Positions 1 through 8,908 of a stretch of DNA of 64,000 bases are shown one piece after another. Position 1 is the stretch's first letter. Every line of letters starts with the position of its first letter. A program made the translations under genes and the position numbers. The notes under the pieces are model-generated. The model had not been told where the DNA came from, did no database searches, and worked only from the letters and a program-made list of their open reading frames with translations. The DNA is from Stigmatella ashevillena (GTDB taxonomy: Bacteria > Myxococcota > Myxococcia > Myxococcales > Myxococcaceae): contig NZ_JAQNDM010000002.1 in assembly GCF_028368975.1 (NCBI RefSeq), positions 1,240,001 through 1,304,000 of the forward strand. Reading direction: 5' to 3'.

Positions 1-285
1 GCGGGGAGGAACAGGACGGGGCGCGGCGGCCTTCTCGGGCGCCTTCTCGGGCGCCTTCTGGGGCGGAGGCGGCGGGGGGGGCGGCTTCGCGGCAGGCGGC
101 TTCTTTCCTGGCAGCCACTGCGACAGCTTGAACGGTGAGAGCCGGGCCAAGGCCTTCAGCGCGGGGACGAAACCGGCCAGGGCTGCGATGAGCTCCTTCT
201 TGGTGAGCTTGCTGTAGCCCCGGCCCAGGTGCTTCCGGGCCAACTCCCGTAGGTGCTTCACGGTGACGCTCTTGAAGTCGTCCAT
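1..285 (-). CDS. Rho termination factor N-domain-like protein (partial, 5' end of gene)
   Basis: The visible 95 codons start at an ATG complementary to 283-285 and run off the left edge of the window. Residues about 7-33 (VKHLRELARKHLGRGYSKL, then a TKKEL helix) look like the Rho_N/SAP-type helix-extended-loop-helix nucleic-acid-binding domain. After residue 60 the chain becomes Pro/Ala/Lys-rich with repeated EKAP units, a probable disordered linker. In myxobacteria such N-termini often precede a DUF4912 domain, but that part is outside the window, so the full architecture is unknown. It is divergent from the glycosyltransferase gene. Confidence 0.7.
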   Translation of the reverse strand, partial: MDDFKSVTVKHLRELARKHLGRGYSKLTKKELIAALAGFVPALKALARLSPFKLSQWLPGKKPPAAKPPPPPPPPQKAPEKAPEKAAAPRPVPPR

Positions 286-414
286 AGGCTGTTGGGCTTA
301 GGCCGCCGTCCACGAGGGGTCAACGAGGCTGTGTTTTTTTCTGTTCGTCGCACGACCGCGCTCCCCGTCACGGCCGATGACACCTTGGAAACGGACCGAG
401 TATCCTGGGGCCGC

Positions 415-2940
415 TTGAGCGACCTGCCCAGACTCCTGCTGTGCAGCTTCGACGTCATCCCCGGACCGTCGGGCTCGTCGCGCCGACTGACCGAGTACCT
501 CAAGGCGTTGCCGGACCGCTTCACCGTCGTGGTCCTCTCGGCCAAGACGCCGGATCACTCCCACATCGAGAAATACCAGGGCGCGCGCCTGCTGCGCGTC
601 CCCGTGGGTTCCGGAGACCTCACCTCGCGCCTCCAGACCTTCGAGCGGGCCGTGCGGCGCCAGCTCGAGAGCGAGGAGTACACCCTCGCCCACTTCATGG
701 ATCCGTTCGGTGGCTATGCCCTGTGCGAGCTCAAGGGCGATTACGGCTACCGCCTCATCTATGAGGCTCAAACCTTCTCTTCTCAGGAGCTGCCCTACAC
801 CCACCCCCAGACCGAGGGCGACAAGCGCTTCCTCGCCAAGGTGCGCCGTCAGGAGCTGTTCTGCCTGATGAACGCCGACCGGGTCATCACCGGCTCGCAG
901 ACTACCCGGACCTACATCCAGTCCCTGGGCGCCAGCACGGAGCAGACCCGGGTGCTCCGGTCCCCCGTGGACCTGGCCTCTTATGTCCCCGAGGTGCTCG
1001 GAGCGCCGGACGGCACCCCGATGCGGATGATGTACCTGGGCAGCCAGGCGGGGTGGCAAGGGTTGCCCGTGCTCCTGCGGGCCATGGCCCTGGCGGTGGA
1101 GCAGCAGGCGCAGGTGCGGCTCACCCTGGTGGGCGCGCGTCACCCGGATTGGCAGCCCCATCTGGAGGATCTGGCCAAGGAGCTGGGCATCCAGGAGCAC
1201 GTGGAGTTCCAGCCCCCGGTCCTGCACGACGACATCGCCAAGGTCCTGGCGCTCTCGGACGTGGGCGTGTTGCCGCTGGACGACGTGGATCGCAACCGCC
1301 TCCAGGGAGGCCCCCTCGCCAAGGTCTCCGAGTACTTCGCCGCGGGAAGGCCGGTGATCACCGCGGATCTTCCGGTGACGCGGGAGCTGATCCCCGGGAA
1401 CGCCGCGGTCTTCCACGCGCCTGGAAACGCCCGGGAACTCGCGGATCGCATCATCGAGTTGGCCGCAGACGTTCCACGCCGGGTGGAGTTGGGACGACGG
1501 GCCCGTGAATTCGCGGAGCAGGAGTTCGACGCGGGCCTCATCCGCGGACAGCTTCTGGACATCTATGATGATCTGCTCGGCCAGGCCATGCCCACCGGGG
1601 GCCGCCCGAGTGATGAACCCGCGCCCACGATGATGGGCACCCCCACGGGACGCCTCGCGCACCTCATGCGCCCTCCCGAGGGGAGGCCCACAGCCCCTGC
1701 CGAGAAGCCAGCGGCCGCCGCGCCCGGGGAGAGCCCCCCCGAGCCCAGCCCCCCCCCCACGCTCCCGCCCCCTGCGCGACAGAAGAAATCCGCCCGGGAG
1801 GATCTGCCCCTCGTGCTGGGACAGGTGCTGGACGAGGGCCTCGATACCCGCCTGATCAAAACGGAACCCGACGTGCGGCCCCATGAGCCCCCCGTGGTGA
1901 TGGGACTGCCCCTTCGGGACAGGGGAACTGAAAGGACGGATAAGGGAGCCGACGATCGACCGAGCCCCTCGCGGGAGGGGTTGCCTGCCACACCCCCTCC
2001 GCTCCGCACGTCCGCCACCGCGCGCAAGGAGGAGCGTCCCGCGTCCCCGTCACGCTCGGTGCCCACCCTCCCGCCCCAGGAACCTCCGACCCCCATCGTT
2101 CCCATCAAGAGCCTGGAGCGGAATCGCCCTTCGGGAACCTTCCGGGTCGAGCCCCCGCCGATCCGTCCTTCGACTCCCGCCCCGGTGCCGGGCCCCCGCG
2201 AGGGCAAACCCGCCCCGGAGCCCCTGGCCTCGCAGGAACTCTCCGACAAGGCCCGGACCCCCGCCACTCCGCCCGCCCTGCCCTCTCGCACCGCGCGCAT
2301 GTCGGGGGCCTGGCCCGCCCTTCCCCCGAAGCCGGTGGAACCGCCCCCCAAGGCCGCGCCCGACGAACTTCCTGAAAGCGAGGCTCAAGAGATTTCGGGC
2401 GACGAGGCCCAGGAGATCCCGGAAAGCGAGGCCCCAGGTGCCTCGAAGACCTCCAGGCCCGGCGCTGCGGCTGCTCCGGCCCAGGCGCGCGCCCGGCCGG
2501 AGGAACCGGAGGAGATCAGCAACGAGGAGATCCACGAGGCGGGCGAAGGAGTGGTGGAGGGCGTCGAGATCGCCGAGGGCGTCGAGATCGCCGAAGGCGT
2601 GGAACTCGCCGAGGGGGTCGAAATCGCCGAGGGCGTGGAGCTCACCGAGGACGCGCCCGAAGCCGGGGCAGAGGACGTGCTCGAAGCGTCCCCTCCGGAA
2701 ACGCCCCCGTCCGCCGAGCAGCCTCTGGCCGCCAGCCCTCCGGAGCCGGACGCACCCGTCTCGGTGCTTGATCCGTGGTTCGCCCAACTGGCCCACGGCT
2801 ACTGCCCGCCCGAGGGGGCCCAGTTCGCCCGTCACACCCCCCCGACCACCTTTCCGGGACGTGATGAGGAGCCGACAGATCCGTCTCGCGAACCGCCGCC
2901 CCCCCGCCTCCAGGGCGCCGCGCGGGGCAAGTCCTCGTGA
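415..2940 (+). CDS. GT4-family glycosyltransferase with long Pro-rich disordered C-terminal tail
   Basis: The first 390 residues form a GT-B glycosyltransferase: an N-terminal Rossmann half with a GPSGSSRR loop, and a C-terminal GT4 half with MMYLGSQAGWQGLPVLL and the acceptor segment GGPLAKVSEYFAAGRPVI. Such enzymes transfer a sugar from a nucleotide sugar to glycan or lipid acceptors. Residues about 400-840 are Pro/Ala/Glu-rich low complexity, ending near a repeated EGVEIA block; the tail's role is unknown. The open frame extends up to 253, but that overlaps the divergent gene. I chose TTG 415 because the conserved core starts immediately after it (SDLPRLLLCSFD); GTG 331 and TTG 385 are alternatives. 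It precedes aglZ by 108 bp on the same strand, so co-transcription is possible. Confidence 0.8.
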   Translation: MSDLPRLLLCSFDVIPGPSGSSRRLTEYLKALPDRFTVVVLSAKTPDHSHIEKYQGARLLRVPVGSGDLTSRLQTFERAVRRQLESEEYTLAHFMDPFGGYALCELKGDYGYRLIYEAQTFSSQELPYTHPQTEGDKRFLAKVRRQELFCLMNADRVITGSQTTRTYIQSLGASTEQTRVLRSPVDLASYVPEVLGAPDGTPMRMMYLGSQAGWQGLPVLLRAMALAVEQQAQVRLTLVGARHPDWQPHLEDLAKELGIQEHVEFQPPVLHDDIAKVLALSDVGVLPLDDVDRNRLQGGPLAKVSEYFAAGRPVITADLPVTRELIPGNAAVFHAPGNARELADRIIELAADVPRRVELGRRAREFAEQEFDAGLIRGQLLDIYDDLLGQAMPTGGRPSDEPAPTMMGTPTGRLAHLMRPPEGRPTAPAEKPAAAAPGESPPEPSPPPTLPPPARQKKSAREDLPLVLGQVLDEGLDTRLIKTEPDVRPHEPPVVMGLPLRDRGTERTDKGADDRPSPSREGLPATPPPLRTSATARKEERPASPSRSVPTLPPQEPPTPIVPIKSLERNRPSGTFRVEPPPIRPSTPAPVPGPREGKPAPEPLASQELSDKARTPATPPALPSRTARMSGAWPALPPKPVEPPPKAAPDELPESEAQEISGDEAQEIPESEAPGASKTSRPGAAAAPAQARARPEEPEEISNEEIHEAGEGVVEGVEIAEGVEIAEGVELAEGVEIAEGVELTEDAPEAGAEDVLEASPPETPPSAEQPLAASPPEPDAPVSVLDPWFAQLAHGYCPPEGAQFARHTPPTTFPGRDEEPTDPSREPPPPRLQGAARGKSS
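2557..2646 (+). repeat. Five imperfect tandem 18-bp repeats coding EGVE(I/L)A units
   Basis: Within the glycosyltransferase tail a hexapeptide EGVEIA/EGVELA is repeated five times, with units of 18 bp differing mostly by synonymous changes and I/L swaps. This makes a short strongly acidic segment and is a candidate for length variation between strains. Confidence 0.8.
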
Positions 2941-3018
2941 ACCAGCCAACCGAGCACGCCGCGGAAACTTCCCTGCCTTGCCAACGATAGGTAGGCTGTC
3001 CCGGTTTTCACTGCACTC

Positions 3019-3036
3019 TTCGCGATCCGTCGCGAA
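3019..3036. promoter_or_regulatory. Inverted repeat in the leader of aglZ
   Basis: A 7-bp inverted repeat TTCGCGA-tccg-TCGCGAA lies 12 bp upstream of the aglZ ATG, just before its AAGGAC Shine-Dalgarno. It could be an operator or an mRNA hairpin near the ribosome site; no protein partner can be named from sequence. Confidence 0.4.
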
Positions 3037-3048
3037 TCGAAGGACTTC

Positions 3049-6000
3049 ATGGAGCGTCGGGTCCTCATCATCGAAAGCCAGAATGACTTTGCCCTCAGCA
3101 TGGCCACCGTGCTCAAGAGCGCGGGCTACCAGACGGCCATGGCCACCACCGCGGCGGAAGCCCAGCGGGAGATGGAGAAACGCCGGCCGGATCTCGTGGT
3201 GCTCCGCGCGGAGCTCCCGGACCAGTCCGGTTTCACCCTCTGTGGCCAGATCAAGAAGGGGAAGTGGGGCCAGAACCTGAAGGTGCTGCTGCTGTCCTCC
3301 GACACCGGCCAGGACGGGCTCAACCAGCACCGGCAGACGCCGGGCGCGGCGGACGGCTACCTCATCATCCCCTTCGAGATGGGAGAGCTGGCCTCGCTCA
3401 GCTCCGACATCATGCCCCCTGGCACCCAGGAGGACGCCGAGGATGCATCGATGGACTCCGCGCTGTCCGGCAACAGCCCGCGCGAAGCCCCGCCGCCCAT
3501 GCCCCTGAAGGCCTCTCCGGCCGGCGGTCCGCCCAAGCTGCCCAAGCGCGAGCGCCGCAGCGCCATCACGGACGAGGACCGGGGATTCCTGGACAGGGCC
3601 TTCCAGTCCATCGCGGACCGTAAGGCGGAGCTGCTCGCCGAGTCCCGGCAGCTCAAGCGCACCCCGCCCAAGCGCGAGCTGATGGGCACCCCCGAGGGGA
3701 AGATCCAGGTGCTTCGCGACGAGCTGAAAGTGCGCGAGGCGCAGCTGGCGCGTCTGTCGGAGATCTGGAGCGTGCGCGAGCGCGAGCTGGTCTCCGTCGA
3801 GGACCGCCTCCACGAGAAGGACGTGGAGCTGCAGGGCCTGAAGATGCAGGTGGATGACCTGCTGCGCCGCTTCAACGAAGCGCAGACGGCCATGCTCCAG
3901 AAGGAGCGTGAGCACGGCGCCACGGTCGATGACCTGCTCCTGCAGAAGTTCTCGTCCGAGAAGGACCTCATCGAGGTCGTCGCGGCCAAGGAAAAGGACA
4001 TCAACGTCCTCAAGCGAGAGGTCAACAACCGCGACGACGAGCTGTCGCGCCGCGCCACGGAGCTGGACACCGCGCGCGCCGAGTACGACAAGCTGGAGAA
4101 GCAGTACGGCGTCGCCACGCTGGAGTTCGAGGTCCGCGAGCAGAAGCTCGACGAGACGGTTCGCGGGCACGAAGCGGACATCGCCCAGCTGCGCAAGCGC
4201 GGCGAGGAGCTGGACAGCACCCTGGCCCAGACCGTCAGCGAGCGCGACCAGCGCTACGCGGAGCTGGAAGGAGAGATCCAGGCGCTCCAGGAGCGCTTGC
4301 AGCAGACCGAGCAGGAGCGCGACAGCTCCGTGCGCGCCCTGGAGCAGCGGGCCCTGGCCGCCGAGGATCACGGCGCCCAGTCCGACGCGGAGATCGAACG
4401 GCTCAAGGCCGAGCGCGCCGCGCTCGAGGCCCGGCTGAACCAGCAGATCGCCGAGCTGGAAGCGGACGTTGCCCGCACGATCGGGGAGCGCGATCAGCTC
4501 AAGCAGGAGAAGGACGCGCAGGAGGAGGAGCTCACCCAGCAGCTCAACGAGCGCGACGCGAAGCTCGCCACCCTCGAGCGCGAGCTGGCCGACACCATCG
4601 CCCGCAACGAGCACCACGAGGCGGAGCTCAACTCCACCATCCAGCAACACCTGGAGCGCATCGGTGAGCTGGAAGGCGAAGTCGAGGCCCTCAAGGCCCA
4701 CCTGGCCGACCGCGAAGCCGAGCTGACCTCCGAGCTGGAGGCCCTGGGCCAGGCCAAGGATGCCCTGGAGACGGACCTCACGGGCCAGCTCGAGGCCTCG
4801 CAGCGGACCGGCGAGCAGCTCCAGGCGCGCATCGTCGCTTTGGACGAGACGGTCGCCCAGCGCGACAGCACCATTGAAGGGCTGCAGACGGACATCTCCG
4901 ACCGCGACGCCAAGATCGCGGACCTGACGGGCAACCTGGAGGCCACCTCCCAGACGCTCGCGGAGACCCAGACCACCCTGGCCACCACGGAGGAGACGCT
5001 CTCCACCACCCGCGGCGAGCTGGAGGCCACCTCCCAGACGCTCTCCGAGACCCAGGCCACCCTGACTCGGACCGAGGAGACGCTGTCCAGCACGCGCGGC
5101 GAGCTGGAGGCCACCTCTCAGACGCTCTCCGAGACCCAGACCACCCTGGCCACCACGGAGGAGACGCTCTCCACCACCCGCGGCGAGCTGGAGGCCACCT
5201 CCCAGACGCTCTCCGAGACCCAGACCACCCTGGCCCGGACCGAGGAGACCCTCACCAGCACCCGGGGCGAGCTGGAGGCCACCTCCGAGACACTCGCCAA
5301 GACCCAGGCCACCCTGGCCACCACGGAGGAGACGCTCTCCACCACCCGCGGCGAGCTGGAGGCCACCTCCCAGACACTCTCCGAGACCCAGACCACCCTG
5401 GCCAGCACGGAAGAGACGCTGTCCAGCACGCGTGGCGAGCTGGAGGCCACCTCCGAGACGCTCTCCAAGACCCAGGCCACCCTCCAGCAGACCCTCGCGG
5501 ATCTGGCGCAGACCACCACCGTCCGCGACGAGCTGGCCGTCGAGCTGGACGATGCCCGCTCCACCCTGGAGTACACCCGGAGCGAGCTGGCCCTCACCTC
5601 CCAGTCGCTCTTCACCCGCGATGGGGAGCTGAAGACGGCCCGCGGCGAGATCGACCGGCTCACCGGCGCGCTCAGCGCCACCGAGCAGGCCAAGGCAGCG
5701 CTGGAAGAGGATCTCACCGGCCAGATTGGCCAGCTGCGCGCCGATCTGTCCGAGACCCAGGGCAACTACGAGGCCGAGCGCTCCGCCCACGCGAAGCTCG
5801 CCGAGGAGACCACCGAGCAGATCCAGGCGCTCACCTCCGAGCGCGATGGGCTGAGCCAGCAGCTCGGCACCACCCAGGAAACGCTGGCCTCCACCCAAGA
5901 TCAGCTGGCCCAGACGCGGGACTCGCTCGCCGACGAACAGACGGCGCACGAGAAAACCCAGAAACAGGCCGCCCAGGTCCAGGCGGATCTGGAATCTCAG

Positions 6001-7368
6001 CTCAACGATGCGAAGGATCACGGCCAGGATCTGGCCGAGCAGCTCGCCCACACGAAGCAGGAACTGGGCGAGCGCGTGGCCGAGGTGACGCAGCTGACTT
6101 CTCAGCTCGCCCACACCGAGGATGCCCGGCACGACTTCGAGGTGCGGCTCCACACGCTCACCGAGGAGTCCCAGCGCCGCGAGGAGATGCTGCAGAGCGA
6201 TCTCTCCAGCAAGAGCCAGGAGCTGTCGGACACGCTGCGCAAACTCTCCTCCGTCACCCAGGAGAAGCAGCGCCAGACCGAGGTCCTCACCCGCGAGGTG
6301 ACCGCCAAGACCGATCAGCTCAAGCAGCTCGACGCCAAGCTGGAGCACCAGACCGCCGAGGCCAAGCGCCAGGCGGACACGCTCCAGCAGCAGGTGGCGC
6401 AGCTCAGCGGAGAGCTGGACAGCGTGCGCAAGGAGAGCGCCGAGCAGCTCCGCGTGGCGGGCAATGCCCAGGCAAAGCTCACCTCCGAGCGCGACGGTCT
6501 GGCTGGCCAGCTCCAGCAGTCCGAGAACCGGCTCCAGCAGCAGACCCAGGCCCAAACCAACGAGCGCGCCGAGGCCAAGCGGGCCACGGACGAGTTGGCC
6601 CGGAAGCTCGCCACCGCCGAAGCCCGCGTCGCGCAGCTCTCCCAGGAGGGCCAGCAGCGCGCCACGGAGGCCGACGCGAAGCTCAAGGAGGTGCAGACGC
6701 AGCTCACCACCCGGGCTCGGAAGATCCAGGAGCTGGAGCTGGCGGTGGAGAACTCGGTCAGCACCAAGGCACGACTGGAGAAGGAGCTCACCGCCAAGGC
6801 CACCGCCGCCGAGGCCAAGGCCAACGAGACGGTCACCAAGCTCGCCACCCTTCAGCGCGAGCGCAAGGAACTCGAGGCCAAGCAGCTCAAGGAGCTCGAG
6901 GACCTCAACGCCAAGCAGAAGGCCGAGTTGGAGCGCCGCGACGCCATCAAGGTCCAGGAAGTCACTCGCCTGCAGCAGTCCGTTCAGGAGAAGAGCAAGG
7001 CGCTCAAGGTCGCCGAGCTGGAACTGGCCCGCTACAAGAGCAAGTCACCGGCGCCCGCCGCGGCCCCTGCCGCCAAGCCCGGAGCCAAACCGGCCGCAGC
7101 CGGCCCGGAGGACGAAGAGGCGGCCGTGAAGACCCAGACCAGCGCGGCCCCCGTGGCGGCGGCACGCCCAGCCGCCAAGGCCGCGGCCCCCGCGGCGCGC
7201 CCGGCCGCGGTGGCCAAGAAGCCCGCGGCCCCCGCTCCGGCCCCGGAAGTGGATGGATTGCCCGAGGACTTCGCCCCAGGCGATCGCACCGTCATGGTGC
7301 CGCTCGCCTCGATGAAGAGCGAAGACGACGATTGGTCGTCCATCGTGGACGATCTGGACAAGTCGTAA
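3049..7368 (+). CDS. aglZ: AglZ, adventurous gliding motility pseudo-receiver/coiled-coil protein
   Basis: Residues 1-120 form a response-regulator fold and residues about 190-1330 an almost continuous coiled coil, followed by an Ala/Pro/Lys-rich linker and an acidic C-terminus. This architecture and length (1439 aa; Myxococcus AglZ is about 1.4 kb residues) identify AglZ, the focal-adhesion/A-motility scaffold that works with the MglA polarity GTPase and the Frz system. The receiver is degenerate: the phospho-acceptor Asp position carries Arg53 (DLVVLRAELP) and the conserved Lys before Pro-Phe is Ile107 (YLIIPF), so phosphorylation in the usual way is not expected. Seven 84-bp repeats lie mid-coil. 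ATG 3049 has AAGGAC upstream. Followed by a strong hairpin. Confidence 0.93.
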   Translation: MERRVLIIESQNDFALSMATVLKSAGYQTAMATTAAEAQREMEKRRPDLVVLRAELPDQSGFTLCGQIKKGKWGQNLKVLLLSSDTGQDGLNQHRQTPGAADGYLIIPFEMGELASLSSDIMPPGTQEDAEDASMDSALSGNSPREAPPPMPLKASPAGGPPKLPKRERRSAITDEDRGFLDRAFQSIADRKAELLAESRQLKRTPPKRELMGTPEGKIQVLRDELKVREAQLARLSEIWSVRERELVSVEDRLHEKDVELQGLKMQVDDLLRRFNEAQTAMLQKEREHGATVDDLLLQKFSSEKDLIEVVAAKEKDINVLKREVNNRDDELSRRATELDTARAEYDKLEKQYGVATLEFEVREQKLDETVRGHEADIAQLRKRGEELDSTLAQTVSERDQRYAELEGEIQALQERLQQTEQERDSSVRALEQRALAAEDHGAQSDAEIERLKAERAALEARLNQQIAELEADVARTIGERDQLKQEKDAQEEELTQQLNERDAKLATLERELADTIARNEHHEAELNSTIQQHLERIGELEGEVEALKAHLADREAELTSELEALGQAKDALETDLTGQLEASQRTGEQLQARIVALDETVAQRDSTIEGLQTDISDRDAKIADLTGNLEATSQTLAETQTTLATTEETLSTTRGELEATSQTLSETQATLTRTEETLSSTRGELEATSQTLSETQTTLATTEETLSTTRGELEATSQTLSETQTTLARTEETLTSTRGELEATSETLAKTQATLATTEETLSTTRGELEATSQTLSETQTTLASTEETLSSTRGELEATSETLSKTQATLQQTLADLAQTTTVRDELAVELDDARSTLEYTRSELALTSQSLFTRDGELKTARGEIDRLTGALSATEQAKAALEEDLTGQIGQLRADLSETQGNYEAERSAHAKLAEETTEQIQALTSERDGLSQQLGTTQETLASTQDQLAQTRDSLADEQTAHEKTQKQAAQVQADLESQLNDAKDHGQDLAEQLAHTKQELGERVAEVTQLTSQLAHTEDARHDFEVRLHTLTEESQRREEMLQSDLSSKSQELSDTLRKLSSVTQEKQRQTEVLTREVTAKTDQLKQLDAKLEHQTAEAKRQADTLQQQVAQLSGELDSVRKESAEQLRVAGNAQAKLTSERDGLAGQLQQSENRLQQQTQAQTNERAEAKRATDELARKLATAEARVAQLSQEGQQRATEADAKLKEVQTQLTTRARKIQELELAVENSVSTKARLEKELTAKATAAEAKANETVTKLATLQRERKELEAKQLKELEDLNAKQKAELERRDAIKVQEVTRLQQSVQEKSKALKVAELELARYKSKSPAPAAAPAAKPGAKPAAAGPEDEEAAVKTQTSAAPVAAARPAAKAAAPAARPAAVAKKPAAPAPAPEVDGLPEDFAPGDRTVMVPLASMKSEDDDWSSIVDDLDKS
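4936..5523 (+). repeat. Seven tandem 84-bp repeats inside aglZ
   Basis: The motif LEATSQTLSETQ recurs with a period of exactly 84 bp (starts at 4936, 5020, 5104, 5188, 5272, 5356 and 5440). Each unit encodes 28 residues, that is four heptads, so gain or loss of a unit keeps the coiled-coil register. Units are rich in Thr/Ser/Glu (TTLATTEETLSTTRGE), unlike the flanking coil. Confidence 0.9.
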
Positions 7369-7401
7369 GGGTGGATGGAACCCCGGAGCGCGAACCTTCA
7401 C

Positions 7402-7427
7402 GGGACGCGCTCCGGAGCGCCCGTCCC
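7402..7427 (+). terminator. Hairpin after aglZ
   Basis: GGGACGCGCTCC pairs with GGAGCG-cc-CGTCCC 34 bp after the aglZ stop, a 12-bp GC-rich stem without a clear U-tract. A terminator or mRNA 3' stabiliser is likely, and it separates aglZ from the convergent small gene. Confidence 0.55.
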
Positions 7428-7449
7428 GGCTTCGGCACAACGGGCCTGA

Positions 7450-7662
7450 CTACAGGGCCGCGCGGGCCTCTCGCACCAGATCCTTGAAGTGCAGCGTGGC
7501 CACCACGTCCCGCCAGGTCACTTCACGGCCAGCGGCTTGCTCCCGGGCCACCCGCCACCGGGCGCGCAAGGTGCGTGTCGTCACGTAGGCGAGCAGCAGG
7601 GGAAACCCGCCTGGCAGGAGCGCCACCGCCATCGCCATCACCATCCTCAGCCACACCCACAT
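7450..7662 (-). CDS. Small membrane protein, unknown function
   Basis: A 70-residue protein with one hydrophobic N-terminal segment (MVMAMAVALLPGGFPLLLAY) followed by a basic amphipathic tail with TTRTLRARWRVAREQ and a charged C-terminus. ATG at 7662 is preceded by GAGGTG at good spacing, which favours it over the upstream ATG 7707. I do not recognise a family. It lies convergent to aglZ and divergent from the MoxR gene. Confidence 0.55.
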   Translation of the reverse strand: MWVWLRMVMAMAVALLPGGFPLLLAYVTTRTLRARWRVAREQAAGREVTWRDVVATLHFKDLVREARAAL

Positions 7663-7804
7663 GACCACGCACCTCGACAAAACCGGAATACGCAGGGTTG
7701 GATGCACACCCTGTGCCTACGGTGCGAAAAAAATTTCCGCGAGTCGTTCCAAGAGGTTGCACGTAGGGGGAGGTAAGATCTCTCCGTCAGAGGCCACAAA
7801 ACCC

Positions 7805-7844
7805 TGGCATTTTTGCCACAGTGGTCCTCCTTTCCTTGGATAAT
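7805..7844 (+). promoter_or_regulatory. Palindrome and -10-like element upstream of moxR-type gene
   Basis: TGGCATTTTTGCCA (7805-7818) is an inverted repeat, and GATAAT (7839-7844) resembles a sigma-70 -10 site some 24 bp before the GTG start at 7868. The -35 (TTGCCA, inside the palindrome) is 20 bp away, so spacing is poor. Tentative operator/promoter. Confidence 0.3.
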
Positions 7845-7867
7845 TTCCCCACCGTGAGTTCCCTTCC

Positions 7868-8809
7868 GTGAGCCCTCCCTCCGCCCCGTCCCCGGTTCGC
7901 TCCTTCTCCAGCGTGGAGGACGCAGCGGCCCGCCTGGAGCAGGTGGGGTACCTGACCTCCCCCGAGATCGCCACCGCGTGCTTTCTGGCGGATCGGATGA
8001 ACAAACCCATCCTGGTCGAGGGCCCCGCGGGGGTGGGCAAGACGGAGCTGTCCAAGGCGCTCGCCCAGGCCCTGGGCCGGGAGTTCATCCGGCTCCAGTG
8101 CTACGAGGGGCTGGACGAGGCCAAGGCGCTCTACGAATGGGAGTACGCCAAGCAGCTGCTCTACACCCAACTCTTGAAGGACAAGATCGGCGAGATGGTG
8201 TCGGGCACGGGCACGCTGGCGGAGGCGGCGGACCGGCTGGCCGCGAGCGATGCGGTCTTCTTCTCCGAGCGCTTCCTGCTGCCGCGGCCAATCCTCAAGG
8301 CCCAACTGTCCGAGCACCCTGCCCTGCTGCTCGTGGACGAGATCGACAAGGCGGATCCGGAGTTCGAGGCGTTCCTGCTGGAGGTGCTCTCGGACAACGC
8401 GGTGACCATCCCCGAGCTGGGAACCTTCCAGGCGAAACACATCCCGCGGGTCATCCTCACCTCGAACAACGCGCGGGAGCTGTCGGACGCGCTGAAGCGG
8501 CGCTGCCTGCACCTGCACATCGACTTCCCGGACCGCGAGCGCGAGCTGCGGATCGTCCGGGCACGGCTGCCCCAGGTGGCCCAGACGCTGGCCGAACAGG
8601 TGGTGGAAGCCGTGGCGGCGCTCCGGACGCTGGACCTGAAGAAGGCGCCGTCGATCAGCGAGACCCTGGACTGGGCCCAGAGCCTGGCGTTGCTCAACGC
8701 CGAGTCGCTGAGCGGAGAGCTGGTGCTCTCCACGCTGAACCTGGTCCTCAAGTACGAGGGCGACATCGAGAAGGCCAAGGCCCACCTGTCCCAGATCGCC
8801 CAGGCCTGA
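7868..8809 (+). CDS. MoxR-type AAA+ ATPase
   Basis: A 313-residue AAA+ ATPase with Walker A GPAGVGKTEL near residue 52, Walker B ALLLVDEIDKAD near residue 152, sensor-1 ILTSNNAREL and arginine-finger region LKRRCLHLHIDFPD. These are hallmarks of the MoxR/CbbQ branch, chaperone-like ATPases that usually act with VWA-domain partners in metal-cofactor or complex maturation. The expected VWA gene is not adjacent in this window (ilvE follows), so its partner is unknown. The GTG start has only a weak ribosome site. Confidence 0.85.
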   Translation: MSPPSAPSPVRSFSSVEDAAARLEQVGYLTSPEIATACFLADRMNKPILVEGPAGVGKTELSKALAQALGREFIRLQCYEGLDEAKALYEWEYAKQLLYTQLLKDKIGEMVSGTGTLAEAADRLAASDAVFFSERFLLPRPILKAQLSEHPALLLVDEIDKADPEFEAFLLEVLSDNAVTIPELGTFQAKHIPRVILTSNNARELSDALKRRCLHLHIDFPDRERELRIVRARLPQVAQTLAEQVVEAVAALRTLDLKKAPSISETLDWAQSLALLNAESLSGELVLSTLNLVLKYEGDIEKAKAHLSQIAQA

Positions 8810-8908
8810 ACACGGCCCTGGGACCATTCCTGCTTTGACGGGCCCCCTTGGCATGTGAAACAAGGCCAAGCGGCCCATCCCTTCCTCTCAATACCCAAGG
8901 ATCGCTCG

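Noticed and set aside
298-1884. 528-codon minus-strand open frame
   Set aside because: Antisense to the glycosyltransferase, which has clear GT4 motifs on the plus strand.
4936-5523. CRISPR array
   Set aside because: The 84-bp units are in-frame coiled-coil repeats without spacers.
2050-6555. 1501-codon open frame on the minus strand
   Set aside because: It is exactly antisense to aglZ, Leu/Gly-rich and caused by GC-biased codons of the coiled-coil gene.
7805-7818. Sigma-54 promoter before the MoxR gene
   Set aside because: The GG to GC distance in TGGCATTTTTGCC is 7 bp, while sigma-54 sites need 10.
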